Shown here: in pieces, positions 27,324 to 36,625 of the stretch | Layout: every line of letters starts with the position of its first letter | How positions within the stretch are numbered: position 1 is the stretch's first letter | Made by a program: the position numbers and the translations under genes | NCBI RefSeq assembly: GCF_008635795.1 | Contig: NZ_VWRQ01000001.1 | Location: forward strand, 124,001 to 188,000 | Length of the DNA stretch: 64,000 nucleotides | Reading direction: 5' to 3' | Source of the DNA: Paenibacillus tepidiphilus | GTDB taxonomy: Bacteria > Bacillota > Bacilli > Paenibacillales > Paenibacillaceae | Notes under the pieces: model-generated | Told to the model about the DNA's origin: nothing | What the model saw: the letters and a program-made list of their open reading frames with translations, nothing else | Database searches by the model: none

Positions 27324-28586
27324 ATGTCGTTTTTCAGCCGCTTTATGAAGAAGAACCAGCCGCAGGCGCGGCCGCTCTTTTACGATATTGTGTGTCCCTA
27401 CTGCTTCAGCAAGTTCCAGCCGGATGAAGTCGTCTTCCGGGCCATGCACAGCCGTGAGGATGATGAGAACTACGCGCTGAGTGAAGACGATGCGCTGAAT
27501 AAATACCGCGAACGCTTCGGTCTCGACACAGTCGATGATCTGGAAGCTGTGTTGAACCCGGCGGATATTCCCGAGGAGTACCATCATTACACCGACCATG
27601 TGCTGACCGGTCTGACCGACCGTTATGGCGTGCTGACGCGCAGACGTCTGTGCCCGGCCTGCCATAACGAGCTGCCGGTAACGGCCGGGAAGGTGCCAAG
27701 CAATATTATTTCAATTGTCGGCGCCTCCCAGGTCGGCAAATCGGTGTATATGACCTCGCTGATTCATACGCTGCAGCATACGACGGCGGGACATTTTGAC
27801 GCGGCCTGCATGCCGCTGAATGCCGAGATCAGCCGGAAGTTCCGTACGCTGTACGAAGAACCGCTGTTCGAGCGGGGCGATCTGCTGGCTTCTACGCAGA
27901 AGGAGAAGATGCAGGAGCCGTTTATTTTCCAGTTCGTGTTCAAGGATGAAGCCAAGCCGCCGCTGACGCTGGTCTTTTTTGACGTCGCTGGTGAAGGTAT
28001 GGTCGATCAGGACTATCTGGGGCTGCACGGCCAGCATATCAAGAACTCCGCCGGGATCCTGTTCATGGTTGATCCGCTGCAAATTCGCTCCATCCGGGAG
28101 AAAATCCGTATCAACTACGGCGACCGTCCGGGCGCGTGGGTCTCGCAGTATGACGAGCCGCGCGATGTGGTGCTGACCCTGTTCGGTGATTTCATCGCCT
28201 ATCAGGAGAAGAGCAAGACGGAGATTCCGACTGCGGTGGTCCTGACCAAAAGCGATATGCTGCACTCGCTCAAGGATGAGGACGGCGATTACATTAAATC
28301 AAACAGCAACGTGTTCAACAACTACGTGCACCGCAACACGCTGAATCTGGATGAGTTCCACAATATCGACGGGGAAATCCGCCGCTTCATTTCCAAGGTG
28401 GACCGTCCGTTCAAGGATACGATGGATGTGTATTTTGCCAATACGGGTTATTTCGCAGTTTCCGCACTGGGCAGCAATCCGGTCAATCAGAAGGTGGAGG
28501 GCGTGGTCAGCCCGATCCGGGTGGACGAGCCGTTTATCTGGCTGCTGCATAAGCTGAAGTACATTGAGGGGAGCGACGGGCCGTGA
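27324..28586 (+). CDS. Zinc-ribbon TRAFAC-type GTPase
   Basis: The 420-aa protein has a split zinc ribbon at C24-C27 (CPYC) and C110-C113 (CPAC) ahead of a GTPase domain. The G1 loop is GASQVGKS (residues 133-140), G3 is DVAG near residue 220, and G4 is TKSD (308-311). This fits the TRAFAC clade GTPase family named DO-GTPase in Pfam, from memory. It probably binds and hydrolyses GTP as a switch. GAGGAGGATGAGAG precedes the ATG. Its stop overlaps the GTG start of the next gene, so the two products are made together. The family is usually found with GAP1-type proteins, which fits here. Confidence 0.82.
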   Translation: MSFFSRFMKKNQPQARPLFYDIVCPYCFSKFQPDEVVFRAMHSREDDENYALSEDDALNKYRERFGLDTVDDLEAVLNPADIPEEYHHYTDHVLTGLTDRYGVLTRRRLCPACHNELPVTAGKVPSNIISIVGASQVGKSVYMTSLIHTLQHTTAGHFDAACMPLNAEISRKFRTLYEEPLFERGDLLASTQKEKMQEPFIFQFVFKDEAKPPLTLVFFDVAGEGMVDQDYLGLHGQHIKNSAGILFMVDPLQIRSIREKIRINYGDRPGAWVSQYDEPRDVVLTLFGDFIAYQEKSKTEIPTAVVLTKSDMLHSLKDEDGDYIKSNSNVFNNYVHRNTLNLDEFHNIDGEIRRFISKVDRPFKDTMDVYFANTGYFAVSALGSNPVNQKVEGVVSPIRVDEPFIWLLHKLKYIEGSDGP

Positions 28587-31500
28587 ACAAGTGGTCAGGG
28601 TCCATGATTACCCAGCAGATGTACACCCGTGAACGGCGCGGCGTGTACCGGACGACAGAGGGCTTCGATACGGTGGCGAAGTCGGAAAGTCTTGACAACA
28701 ATTTTGTCAAAAAAATCATTCATCCCTTCTGCCTCTACGACGCACCGGCGGAGCTGACGGCACGGGGCGAGAAGACGGAGGAGCTGTATCCTTCCGCGCT
28801 TCATCTGTTCCATACGGAATCGGGCGAGACGATTATCGGGCGTAACCGGTTTGTGGCGGCGGATTTCACCGGGCAGCGCAGCGCTTTTTTCGCTCATAAT
28901 TATGTAGTGCCGCCGCTGCGCTCCGAAGAGATTACGGAGAGCTACGCTGAATGGCTGAACGCCGAATTTGCAGACAGCTATGCTGGTGAACCGGGCGGTA
29001 CGCTGCCGGAGCTGGAGAAAATTCCAGTGCGCCGCCGGGAACGGAATCTGGAGCCGCAGGCGGTACTGCGCGGACTCGGCTTCACGGAAGAACTGTTCAA
29101 AGCGCTGCTGCAGGCGGTCATGACTGCGGTAGCCGGCAAAAAGAAGCTGTATGTCGCCCTCGATGTGCCCATCGGTGAGCTGTCCGCGCGGGCGCTGGAG
29201 CTGACGGAGGTGCTCTTTACTTGTCTGCCCTTTGATTTCCGGCGCAGGCTGGGCGTCATTACGTATGCCTCGGAGCCGCAAAGCCGCAAATATATTCACC
29301 TGACGTTTGTGGAACGTGGCTCGCTCCGCCCCGGCGACCGGGCCATCGAACGCGATTTCGTGTTTGATCTGCCTGCCGGGCGGATATTAAACGCTGAATT
29401 CGGCGAGGGCGGGGGAAAGCAGGCTTTTGCCGGGCTGGCCTGGAAGACGCTGGCGCAAAGGGGAAGTCTCGATGACTTCGCCCGGTTTGCCGATGCACTG
29501 CTGCGCGGAGAAAGCGCAGAGCGCAAGCTGTCGCTGGCAACGTACAATGAGCTGGCGGTCTTTTATGAGGTCGAACAGGGCAATGAAGCGCTGTATGCGG
29601 AGAATAAGACGGCCGTGCTGAGCGGATTGCTGGCCTACCTGAAGCCGGAAGGAGCGCTGGAGAGCCGGGTGCGGCTGAACGATATTTTTCTGGAGCGGTT
29701 TGACCGGGAATACGACCTGATCCGCAAACGGGGGATTCCGCAGGCGGAGCTGCTGGAGAGCTTCCGGGATTATTTTGCGCTGAACGGCCATAATTACCGG
29801 GTTAAAGTCGTCGATTATTTCATTAACGGCATGCTGAATGCCAAGGCGGCGGGAGAGGAAGCAGCTCTGGCGGCGGCTTATGGAATCATTGAAAGCAATG
29901 ATGAGCTCAGCTTCTCTTTCTTCAAAAGAGTTCTGGCCCAGCCGGTGTTCCGCCGCGAGCTGCTGGAGCCTTATCTGGAAGCGCGGCTGGTCAAGGCGGG
30001 CAAGCCTGCCGATATTCTGCGTTTTGTCGCCCATTGGGGCCGGGTGCTGCCGGAGGCGCTGCTGCAATCCTCGGTCCGTGATACGGTTAAAGACTACCTG
30101 CTGGAGAAGCTGCAGCGGGACAAGGACCCGGTGGCGGCAGTGTCCGGGCTGCATGAGTACCTGGACCTGGCGGACAAAGAACGGCGCCGGGGCAGGGGAG
30201 AGGGCGCTTCGCCCGAGGCCCGCGCGCTGCTGGAGGAGCTGGCCGGGGCCGCCGACCGCTTTCTGCTAAACCGGCTGTCCTTGGAGGAGCTGTCCCTGGA
30301 GGAGCTGCTGGAGATTTCCTTCCTTCGTTATAAGGAAACCTCCGACTGGCAGCCCCCGCTGGACGCGATCAGCCGGCAGAAGGCCAATGCGCTGCGCGCG
30401 GCGTACCGGTGGTTCGGGGAGGAGAAGCCGGATGAGTCGATTTTTGCCGGGCTGACTCCCCGTGAGCTGGATGATGTACAGCTGCTGGGCCGCCGCTGGC
30501 TGAAGGAGGCCCGCGGTGCGGAGCCGTTCGAACGGCTGCCGCTGGCCTTCTACCACAGCATGGAGCGCGAGGGCGGCCCGCTCGACTATGATGCGCTGCT
30601 GGAAATGGTGGAACGCAAAGCGGACGGTGACAAGGAGACGGTGTACCGGTTCCTGGCCTGGAGCCAGGGCAACCCGCTGTTTACCGTGTCGAACAAGAAG
30701 CTGTGGCCGGGTTACCGCCGGGCGATTCTGAAGTATTTCCGCAGCCGGGACCGTGAAGCGTTCAAGAACCGCGAGTTCCGCAAAAGCTATGCTGCTGCGG
30801 CCGGTCCCGCACTGCAACATGTCTACAACGAGGTCCGCTCCCAGCAGGCTTCGCCGCTGGCGCGGTGGATCAGCCGCAGCCGTATGGGGCTGATTATCTC
30901 CGGGATTGGACTCGGCGTGGTGGTCATTGCCGCGCTGGTTGTCGCCAGTCTGCTGCGTTCCGGCGGCGATGACACCGCGCAGCCGGAGGCAAGCGCTGTA
31001 GTACCGAGCGCCACCCCTGTAGCCAGCGGGCCGGCGCCGGTCTCCGTGACGCTTGCCGCAGGCACAGATAGTGCGGGCCGGCTCGTGTTCACCTTCGCCG
31101 ACCCCGTAGAATGCTCCGCCTTCAAGCCGGCGGAGATCTCGGTCGTCACCTCCGCCGGTGAGACGGAGGTGTACCCGGTCACGGCGACGACCGGCAGCTG
31201 CCTGCTGCCGTCGCCGGAGACGGATGCCGCCGGTACGGACGGCGGCAATGATGCGGCTGCGGGAACCGACGCAGCCGGGGATGAGGGCGCCGCGGCGGAC
31301 AACGCGGGCGCCGGCAATGCGGCTGCGGGGAACGACGCAGCCGGGAACGAGGGCGCCGCGGCGGACAACGCGGGCGCCGGCAATGCGGCTGCGGGAACTG
31401 ACGCAGCCGGGGACGAGGGCGGCGCGGCGGACAACGCGGGCGCCGGCAATGCGGCTGCGGGAACCGACGCAGCCGGGGATGAGGGCGCCGCGGCGGACAA

Positions 31501-31717
31501 CGCGGGCACCTATCAGGTGACCGTCCAGCTCGCGGAGGACGCGGTCCTGGAGCCGGGCAGCATGATCACGGCCGGCACCTATACGCTGACGCTTGAGCCC
31601 GCCGCCGGCGCAGCGGGTACGCCGATGCCATCCGCCTCTGCACCGGCAGATGACGAAGCTGTCTCGCCCTCGCCGGGTGACGATGCAGAGGGAACGGCGG
31701 CTGATTCTGCCGGATGA
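28583..31717 (+). CDS. GAP1-like large membrane-anchored GTPase partner
   Basis: The 1044-aa protein opens with ITQQMYTRERRGVYRTTEG, the typical start of GAP1-N2 (GTPase-associated protein 1, N-terminal) domains as I recall them. A long helical middle follows (to about residue 750), then one membrane helix (GLIISGIGLGVVVIAALVV, about 769-791). The outer part has a Ser/Pro/Ala linker, a Gly/Ala/Asp/Asn-rich repeat (about 890-975) and a short beta-rich piece. The cytoplasmic N-terminal part should contact the GTPase encoded just before it. The start is GTG 28583, preceded by GAGGGGAG and overlapping the GTPase stop; ATG 28604 is the alternative. Confidence 0.75.
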   Translation: MNKWSGSMITQQMYTRERRGVYRTTEGFDTVAKSESLDNNFVKKIIHPFCLYDAPAELTARGEKTEELYPSALHLFHTESGETIIGRNRFVAADFTGQRSAFFAHNYVVPPLRSEEITESYAEWLNAEFADSYAGEPGGTLPELEKIPVRRRERNLEPQAVLRGLGFTEELFKALLQAVMTAVAGKKKLYVALDVPIGELSARALELTEVLFTCLPFDFRRRLGVITYASEPQSRKYIHLTFVERGSLRPGDRAIERDFVFDLPAGRILNAEFGEGGGKQAFAGLAWKTLAQRGSLDDFARFADALLRGESAERKLSLATYNELAVFYEVEQGNEALYAENKTAVLSGLLAYLKPEGALESRVRLNDIFLERFDREYDLIRKRGIPQAELLESFRDYFALNGHNYRVKVVDYFINGMLNAKAAGEEAALAAAYGIIESNDELSFSFFKRVLAQPVFRRELLEPYLEARLVKAGKPADILRFVAHWGRVLPEALLQSSVRDTVKDYLLEKLQRDKDPVAAVSGLHEYLDLADKERRRGRGEGASPEARALLEELAGAADRFLLNRLSLEELSLEELLEISFLRYKETSDWQPPLDAISRQKANALRAAYRWFGEEKPDESIFAGLTPRELDDVQLLGRRWLKEARGAEPFERLPLAFYHSMEREGGPLDYDALLEMVERKADGDKETVYRFLAWSQGNPLFTVSNKKLWPGYRRAILKYFRSRDREAFKNREFRKSYAAAAGPALQHVYNEVRSQQASPLARWISRSRMGLIISGIGLGVVVIAALVVASLLRSGGDDTAQPEASAVVPSATPVASGPAPVSVTLAAGTDSAGRLVFTFADPVECSAFKPAEISVVTSAGETEVYPVTATTGSCLLPSPETDAAGTDGGNDAAAGTDAAGDEGAAADNAGAGNAAAGNDAAGNEGAAADNAGAGNAAAGTDAAGDEGGAADNAGAGNAAAGTDAAGDEGAAADNAGTYQVTVQLAEDAVLEPGSMITAGTYTLTLEPAAGAAGTPMPSASAPADDEAVSPSPGDDAEGTAADSAG
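31253..31511 (+). repeat. 66-bp in-frame tandem repeat inside the GAP1-like gene
   Basis: GCGGCTGCGGG recurs at 31253, 31319, 31385 and 31451, exactly 66 bp apart, giving four 22-codon units rich in Ala, Gly, Asp and Asn. Copies differ at only a few bases. It encodes the extracellular low-complexity part of the protein. Confidence 0.9.
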
Positions 31718-31919
31718 GGGTAACAGTTAGCGTCAGTGGTAAAGCTTCAGACACAACGGTAAGCATCACCGGTAACAGTAAGCGCAAGAGCGAAAAGCCA
31801 AAGTAACATTAGTTTACAGTAGAGGTCATCGTCAGAGTGTGTCTTAGAGAAATCGCGAGATAGGACAACACTAACGTAGCATAATCGCCGTATAGTCGTA
31901 GGCTAGAGTTGTAGGCTAG

Positions 31920-32165
31920 TTTCATTATAGCTGTGGTACGGCCGTTGATATGTTTGCATTTAGCCGTGGTGTAGAGTAGTCGTAGAATAGCTTGCATTAT
32001 GGCTGTGGTGTAGAGCCGTCGTAGAGTAGTTTGCATTATGGCCGTGGTAGTGCATTCGTAGAATAGTTGCATTATAGCCGTGGTATAGCCGTGGTGTATT
32101 CGTAGAGTAGTTGTAGAATAGCTTGCACTATACCCGTGGTGTAGTGAGCCGCGTAGAATAGTTGC
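31920..32165. repeat. Degenerate tandem repeat, period near 39 bp
   Basis: Units contain GTAGAGTAGT..TTGCATTATGGCCGTGG. The GCATTA word falls at 31956, 31994, 32033 and 32069, and a decayed GCACTA at 32125. The array is more decayed than the one at 23885. The flanks 31718-31919 and 32166-32415 show no gene, only similar short repeats. Confidence 0.65.
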
Positions 32166-32415
32166 AGTACAGTAACAGCCCATAGTAACAGCATAGGCAC
32201 AAAGTACGTTCACAGTAATAGGTAACAGTTAGAGTTAACACTCATACTAATATTTGTTTGCCAGACGATTCCGGACACCAGGATTCTGCCGAAGTAACGA
32301 CAGCCTGTGGTCCGGTTTTTTGCGCAAGATAGAGCTCGGCCAAAGCCCTTGAGGCGCCAACGAGCAATCAGCGGCAGGATAAATGCTGTGTTAGAGTTAA
32401 ATGCATCCTGATAAA

Positions 32416-32592
32416 TGCATTCTGTACAACTATATCGTTGAAGATAGGCTGTTTTTTCCATATAGATGTATTCTGTGCAATTAAAAACCCGGAAAAGCAG
32501 TCAAAGAAGGTCAACCCCTGCTTTTAATTGTACGAAATGCAGCTATTGTATCCCGAAGGTGCTTTTTCGAGGATTTAGTTGTACAAAATGCA
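32416..32592. repeat. Nested inverted-repeat element
   Basis: TGCATTCTGTACAACTA (32416-32432) is the inverse of TAGTTGTACAAAATGCA (32576-32592) with one mismatch. Inside, TGTATTCTGTGCAATTAAAA (32467-32486) faces TTTTAATTGTACGAAATGCA (32522-32541). The layout, two arms within two arms over about 180 bp, mirrors the unrelated element at 24225. It has no coding capacity. Confidence 0.7.
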
Positions 32593-32689
32593 GTTAAGCC
32601 AGCAGGAAGCGACTCGCGCGCCACAAGGCAACTCAGCAGACGGCTGCGTGATGTACAAAGAATAGCTTTGCCGACAGTCCGGGTGTGAA

Positions 32690-33050
32690 GGCCGGTAAGT
32701 TACTTATACTGGGCAGCCCGGCAGAGCAGTATAGATTAAGCCGATAAGTAGCCCAACATAAAGCGCAAGGTGGAATTGTTAGACAGGCTGGCGTCAGGAA
32801 CATAAAGAAAGTGACGGGTTGTCCAGTGACGGTTTTTTTGAGAGTAACTTGTTGGGCAGCCTGGCAGTGTACTATGGAGTAAGTTGATATGTAGTAGCCC
32901 AGCATAAAGTGTTGAATTAACTTGTTAGGCAGCTCGGCAGTGTACTGGAGAGTAAGCTAGATAAGTAGTAGCCCAGTGTGGAGTGTTAAGAGTAACTTGT
33001 CAGGCAGCTCGATGTAAGTACTACAAATCAAGGTGACAGGCAGCCTGGAG
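32690..33050. repeat. Degenerate tandem repeat, period about 74 bp
   Basis: TAACTTGTTGGGCAGC-type words start at 32845, 32918 and 32993, with a further copy near 32700 two periods earlier. Each unit also has a GTAGCCCAGCATAAAG-type word. About four to five copies. It lies just before the cobalamin riboswitch. Confidence 0.7.
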
Positions 33051-33171
33051 TGTAGCGCTAAGAATAACACGGTAAGCAGGGCGGCAAAAAGAGGTTTTTG
33101 ACGGACGGGGCTCAGCTTTGGTATAGACAGCACCTGCAATACTGGATATGATTATGAATATTGCAATTTCA

Positions 33172-33352
33172 TAAGCGTTAGGGTAAAGGTGCGGATTCCG
33201 TGGAGGAACCCGCTTAATAGGGAAGTCCGGTGCGAGTCCGGCGCGGTCCCGCCACTGTAAATGCTGAGCGACTCTTCAGAACAGGCCACTGCCGGAAACG
33301 GCGGGAAGGCGGAGGGAAGCGGTGACGCATAAGTCAGGAGACCTGCCTTTGT
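33172..33352 (+). promoter_or_regulatory. Cobalamin (B12) riboswitch
   Basis: The sequence has the conserved AdoCbl core: GGGAAGTCCGGTGCGAGTCC, then GCGGTCCCGCCACTGTAA, and the B12 box AGTCAGGAGACCTGCC at 33332-33347. Binding of adenosylcobalamin should shut off the downstream operon. It sits 227 bp before the transcobalamin-like gene, with a hairpin at 33461 as a possible expression platform. Confidence 0.93.
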
Positions 33353-33460
33353 CCACAAGTGGTTTCGCTTCTTCGGGGGTAAGAATGCGGAACATGGGTC
33401 TGCCAGGCATACGGATGTAACATTCCTGTCTGTGCTGCAGCTCTGATGGAATTACCCCGG

Positions 33461-33485
33461 CCGCCTGTTGCAGGCGGTCTTTATG
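33461..33485 (+). terminator. Possible riboswitch expression-platform hairpin
   Basis: CCGCCTG and CAGGCGG form a short perfect stem with a TTG loop, followed by TCTTTAT. It lies between the riboswitch and the start codon. The T-run is short, so termination strength is uncertain. Confidence 0.5.
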
Positions 33486-33578
33486 TTGTGGCCGGCGAAG
33501 TCCGGCGAAGGTCTAAGGACAGGTGCAGCTACACCTTTCCTATCATCACACTACAGAAAAGAGGTCGAGATTTAACCG

Positions 33579-35696
33579 ATGAAAAAGCACTTATCTCACA
33601 TGAAATTCACTGCACTTGGACTGGCCTTCATGCTCATTGTGGCGATGTTCGGTACGGCATGGGCTCCGGCTGGACGTGCTGCCGCTGCGGAGTCGAATGC
33701 GGCTGCGGCAAAGGTCAGCGTGTCGGAGGCGGTGTATTCGGCTGCTGAATATATTCTGGGCGGCGGCGTGCAGTCCGATTGGCAGGCCATTGGACTGTCC
33801 AAAGCCGGCTACAAGGTAGACGGCAGCTACCAGAATTCACTGGAAGCCAAGGTCAAGGAGGCCAAGGGCAGCTTCAGTCGTGCAACGGATCTGGCCCGTA
33901 CGATCCTTGCCGTCAAGGCACTCGGCGGCGATCCTGAGCAATTTGGCGGGTATAACCTGATTGCCCGGCTGTACAACCATGACAAGATTGCCGGGCAGAC
34001 GCTGAACACCGCAGTATACGCGCTGCTGGCGCTCGATTCGGGCAGTTATTCAATCCCGGACAGTGCTGCTTGGACCCAAGCCAAGCTGCTCAATGAAATT
34101 GTAGCCAAGCAGAATACGGACGGCGGCTTTGCCCTTTCGTCAGGTGCCAGCGATCCGGATATGACGGCGATGGCTTTAACGGCATTGGCAGCCCATAAGG
34201 ATGATGCCAAGGCAGCGTCTGCCGGCGAGCGGGCCGCAGCCTGGCTGTCGTCTGCGCTTGATGCAGGAGGCGGTTACGGTGACAGTAGCGAAAGTGTAGC
34301 CCAGGCCATTATCGCCTTGACTTCCTTCGGCGTCGATCCGGCTGGTAGTGCATACACCAAAGGCGGCGTGGAGCTTGCCGGCAAGCTGCTCAGCTACCGG
34401 AATGCAGACGGCGGCTTTGCCCACAATACCGGCGGCACTTCCAATACGCTGTCGACGGAGCAGGCGCTGCTGGCGCTGGCCGCTTACAGCAGCTTCGGCC
34501 AGAATGGCGGCAAGCTGTATGATTTCAGCGAAGCGGCGGTGGTTAATCCGCTCGTGCGCGTGAATGTGGCGATTGAGGGGCCGGAAGCCGCTCTTGGCCA
34601 AGCGAATGTCTATGCGGGCAATGTGCTGACCGCTCTGGAACGGGCCGCGCAGGCCAATAACCTGGCGCTCGTGAACGAATCGGGCAATTATGTGACCGGC
34701 ATCGGCAGTGTCTCCGCCGGACTCTACGGCGGGTATGACGGTTGGATGTATATCGTATCCCGTGAGGGACAATGGATTTACCCGAGCGTGGGCATGAATG
34801 ATTTTGCCTTGCAGGAGAATGACAAGGTGCTGGTGTATTATGGAGGAGACGTGACCCAAGTGGTGGATGCGGTGGCTGTTCATCCGCAGAAGCCAACACC
34901 GGGCGAGTCGATTACACTGACGGTGACGCAAAAGCAATGGCTCTGGAATGCAGCGACCTTCACCTCCGATCCGGTCAGCTCCCCGGCGGCGGGTGTGCAG
35001 TTGTCGGTTGGCGGCCATACGGTTACAACGGATACCTACGGCAACGCCACGATTAACGGTGGATTGTCTGCGGGACGTTATACGGTAACGATCACCGGAT
35101 ATGCCGAAGGTAAAGCGCCTGCGCTTGTCCGGTATACCGGGGAGCTGGGTGTAAGCTCCGGTGCGGCTTTTGCCGACGAGAAGAGCATCTCGGCATGGGC
35201 ACTGGCAGCTGTGCGCAGTGCGGCCGATGCCGGACTGGTGCAGGGTGTGAGCGAGGAGTATCAGGTGTTCGCGCCAAAAGAATATATTACCCGCGCCCAA
35301 TTCGCAGCGCTGCTGCTGCGGTTGACCGGTCAGGAGCCTGCGGCGGCTTCTGCGGCCCAAAGCTTCAGCGATGTGAAGCCGGGGGCCTGGTATTACGGTG
35401 CAGTGAGCAAGGCCAAGGAACTGGGCTACATCAGCGGCAACGGCAGCACGTTTAATCCGGACGGCGTGATTACCCGGCAGGATATGGCGGTAATGATTGC
35501 CAAAGCCTATGATCTGGCCGGCAACGGCGCCGCAGCGTTCAGCTTCACCGACGGCGGCAAAATCAGCCCGTACGCGCTGGAGGCGGTAAGTGCTGTAACG
35601 GCGCTGGGGTATATGAGCGGCAACGGCGGCGCTTTTGAGCCTGGCGCTTATGTGACGCGTGAAATGGCGGCGGTTGTGGCAGTCAGACTGCCATAG
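33579..35696 (+). CDS. SLH-anchored transcobalamin/intrinsic-factor-like protein
   Basis: The 705-aa exported protein has a signal peptide (1 to about 35). Next is an alpha/alpha-repeat region (about 45-325) with GGF and GGY turns (DGGFALSS, GGGYGDSS, DGGFAHNT) of the prenyltransferase/cobalamin-binding type. A DUF4430 domain follows (about 328-425; GGYDGWMYIV, then DKVLVYYG), then an Ig-like domain (about 430-525) and three SLH repeats (from about 528, 595 and 655). Alpha-barrel plus DUF4430 is the domain order of animal intrinsic factor and transcobalamin. With the B12 riboswitch upstream and an ECF importer downstream, a cell-surface B12-binding role is strongly suggested. SLH repeats attach it to the cell wall. 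Confidence 0.8.
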   Translation: MKKHLSHMKFTALGLAFMLIVAMFGTAWAPAGRAAAAESNAAAAKVSVSEAVYSAAEYILGGGVQSDWQAIGLSKAGYKVDGSYQNSLEAKVKEAKGSFSRATDLARTILAVKALGGDPEQFGGYNLIARLYNHDKIAGQTLNTAVYALLALDSGSYSIPDSAAWTQAKLLNEIVAKQNTDGGFALSSGASDPDMTAMALTALAAHKDDAKAASAGERAAAWLSSALDAGGGYGDSSESVAQAIIALTSFGVDPAGSAYTKGGVELAGKLLSYRNADGGFAHNTGGTSNTLSTEQALLALAAYSSFGQNGGKLYDFSEAAVVNPLVRVNVAIEGPEAALGQANVYAGNVLTALERAAQANNLALVNESGNYVTGIGSVSAGLYGGYDGWMYIVSREGQWIYPSVGMNDFALQENDKVLVYYGGDVTQVVDAVAVHPQKPTPGESITLTVTQKQWLWNAATFTSDPVSSPAAGVQLSVGGHTVTTDTYGNATINGGLSAGRYTVTITGYAEGKAPALVRYTGELGVSSGAAFADEKSISAWALAAVRSAADAGLVQGVSEEYQVFAPKEYITRAQFAALLLRLTGQEPAAASAAQSFSDVKPGAWYYGAVSKAKELGYISGNGSTFNPDGVITRQDMAVMIAKAYDLAGNGAAAFSFTDGGKISPYALEAVSAVTALGYMSGNGGAFEPGAYVTREMAAVVAVRLP

Positions 35697-35824
35697 GTTA
35701 TCCTGCGTTAAGCTATGCTGCAGGTGATTAACGGCGACCGGTTATCCGGAGCCGCATATTGTATAGGGACAGAACGGGGATGAATGCCTCGTTCTTTTCC
35801 CGTTTTTGGAGGTGTGCTTCTCTG

Positions 35825-36625
35825 ATGATACGAACAATATTGCGCAGCGGTCTGTACCCGCTGCTCCTGCTGCTTACGGCGCTGCTTGTCGCCGGCTGCG
35901 CCTCCGGGGCGGATGAGTCGGCGGGCGAAGCGCCGACTCACCCGGCGGCCACGGCTGCGTCCGCTTCGCCGCAGCCGGATCTTGCGGCCTCTCCGTCCCC
36001 CGGAGAGGCTGCCGTACCCGGCACGGGCGCAAGCTCCGTGCCGGGAAGCAGCGCGGCGCCGGCTACAGCGGCGCCTGCCCCGCAAGGGGCCGCCGGTGAG
36101 ACGGCGGCGGCCTCAACTCCACAGCCGGCGCAGACCCAGGCGCCGGCCGCCACAGCGGAGCCGGCCGCCACGAAGCCGGCAACCGCCCGGCCGGCGGCCA
36201 CCCAGTCGCCGGCCAGTAAGCCAGCGGCCACCAAACCGGCCGCCACACAATCGGCTGCGCCGACTGCGCAAGCTGCGGCGGAGCGGACCGTAACGCTCAC
36301 CATCGTCGGCGATGAGGAGTTCGGGACGATTCTGGCGCCTGCAGCCTACGAGGCAGAGGAAGGCGAGAGCGTGCTGGAGCTGCTGAAGCGGATTACCCGC
36401 AAGCACAAGATTCCCCTGGAGTTTCAGGGGGCGGGAAGCTTTGCCTATGTTGAAGGTATCGGCAACCTCTATGAAGGCGACCGGGGTGCGGAGAGCGGCT
36501 GGATGTACAAGGTTAACGGTGAGTTTCCGGACAAGGCAGCCGGCGGCTATACCGTCAGCTCAGGTGACAGCATTGAGTGGCTGTATACTCTCGACCTGGG
36601 CAAGGATCTCGGAGCAAGCCAATGA
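35825..36625 (+). CDS. DUF4430 lipoprotein
   Basis: The 266-aa lipoprotein has a lipobox LLVAGC with the modified Cys at residue 25. A long Ala/Pro/Thr-rich linker (30 to about 160) leads to a C-terminal DUF4430 domain with ESVLELLKRITRKHKIPLEF, the aromatic region SGWMYKVNGEF and a final SIEWLYTL strand. DUF4430 corresponds to the C-terminal domain of transcobalamin. It may receive B12 from the SLH protein and pass it to the ECF importer. I chose ATG 35825, after GGAGGTG; the frame is open upstream without a better site. Its stop overlaps the EcfT start (ATGA). Confidence 0.8.
   Translation: MIRTILRSGLYPLLLLLTALLVAGCASGADESAGEAPTHPAATAASASPQPDLAASPSPGEAAVPGTGASSVPGSSAAPATAAPAPQGAAGETAAASTPQPAQTQAPAATAEPAATKPATARPAATQSPASKPAATKPAATQSAAPTAQAAAERTVTLTIVGDEEFGTILAPAAYEAEEGESVLELLKRITRKHKIPLEFQGAGSFAYVEGIGNLYEGDRGAESGWMYKVNGEFPDKAAGGYTVSSGDSIEWLYTLDLGKDLGASQ

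Noticed and set aside
31809..32213. 134-codon - strand frame with repeated TTAIMQ-type units
   Set aside because: It is a by-product of the ~39-bp array; the units differ in frame and no ribosome site is present.
34176..35360. 394-codon - strand frame opposite the SLH protein
   Set aside because: The + strand encodes clear DUF4430 and SLH domains.
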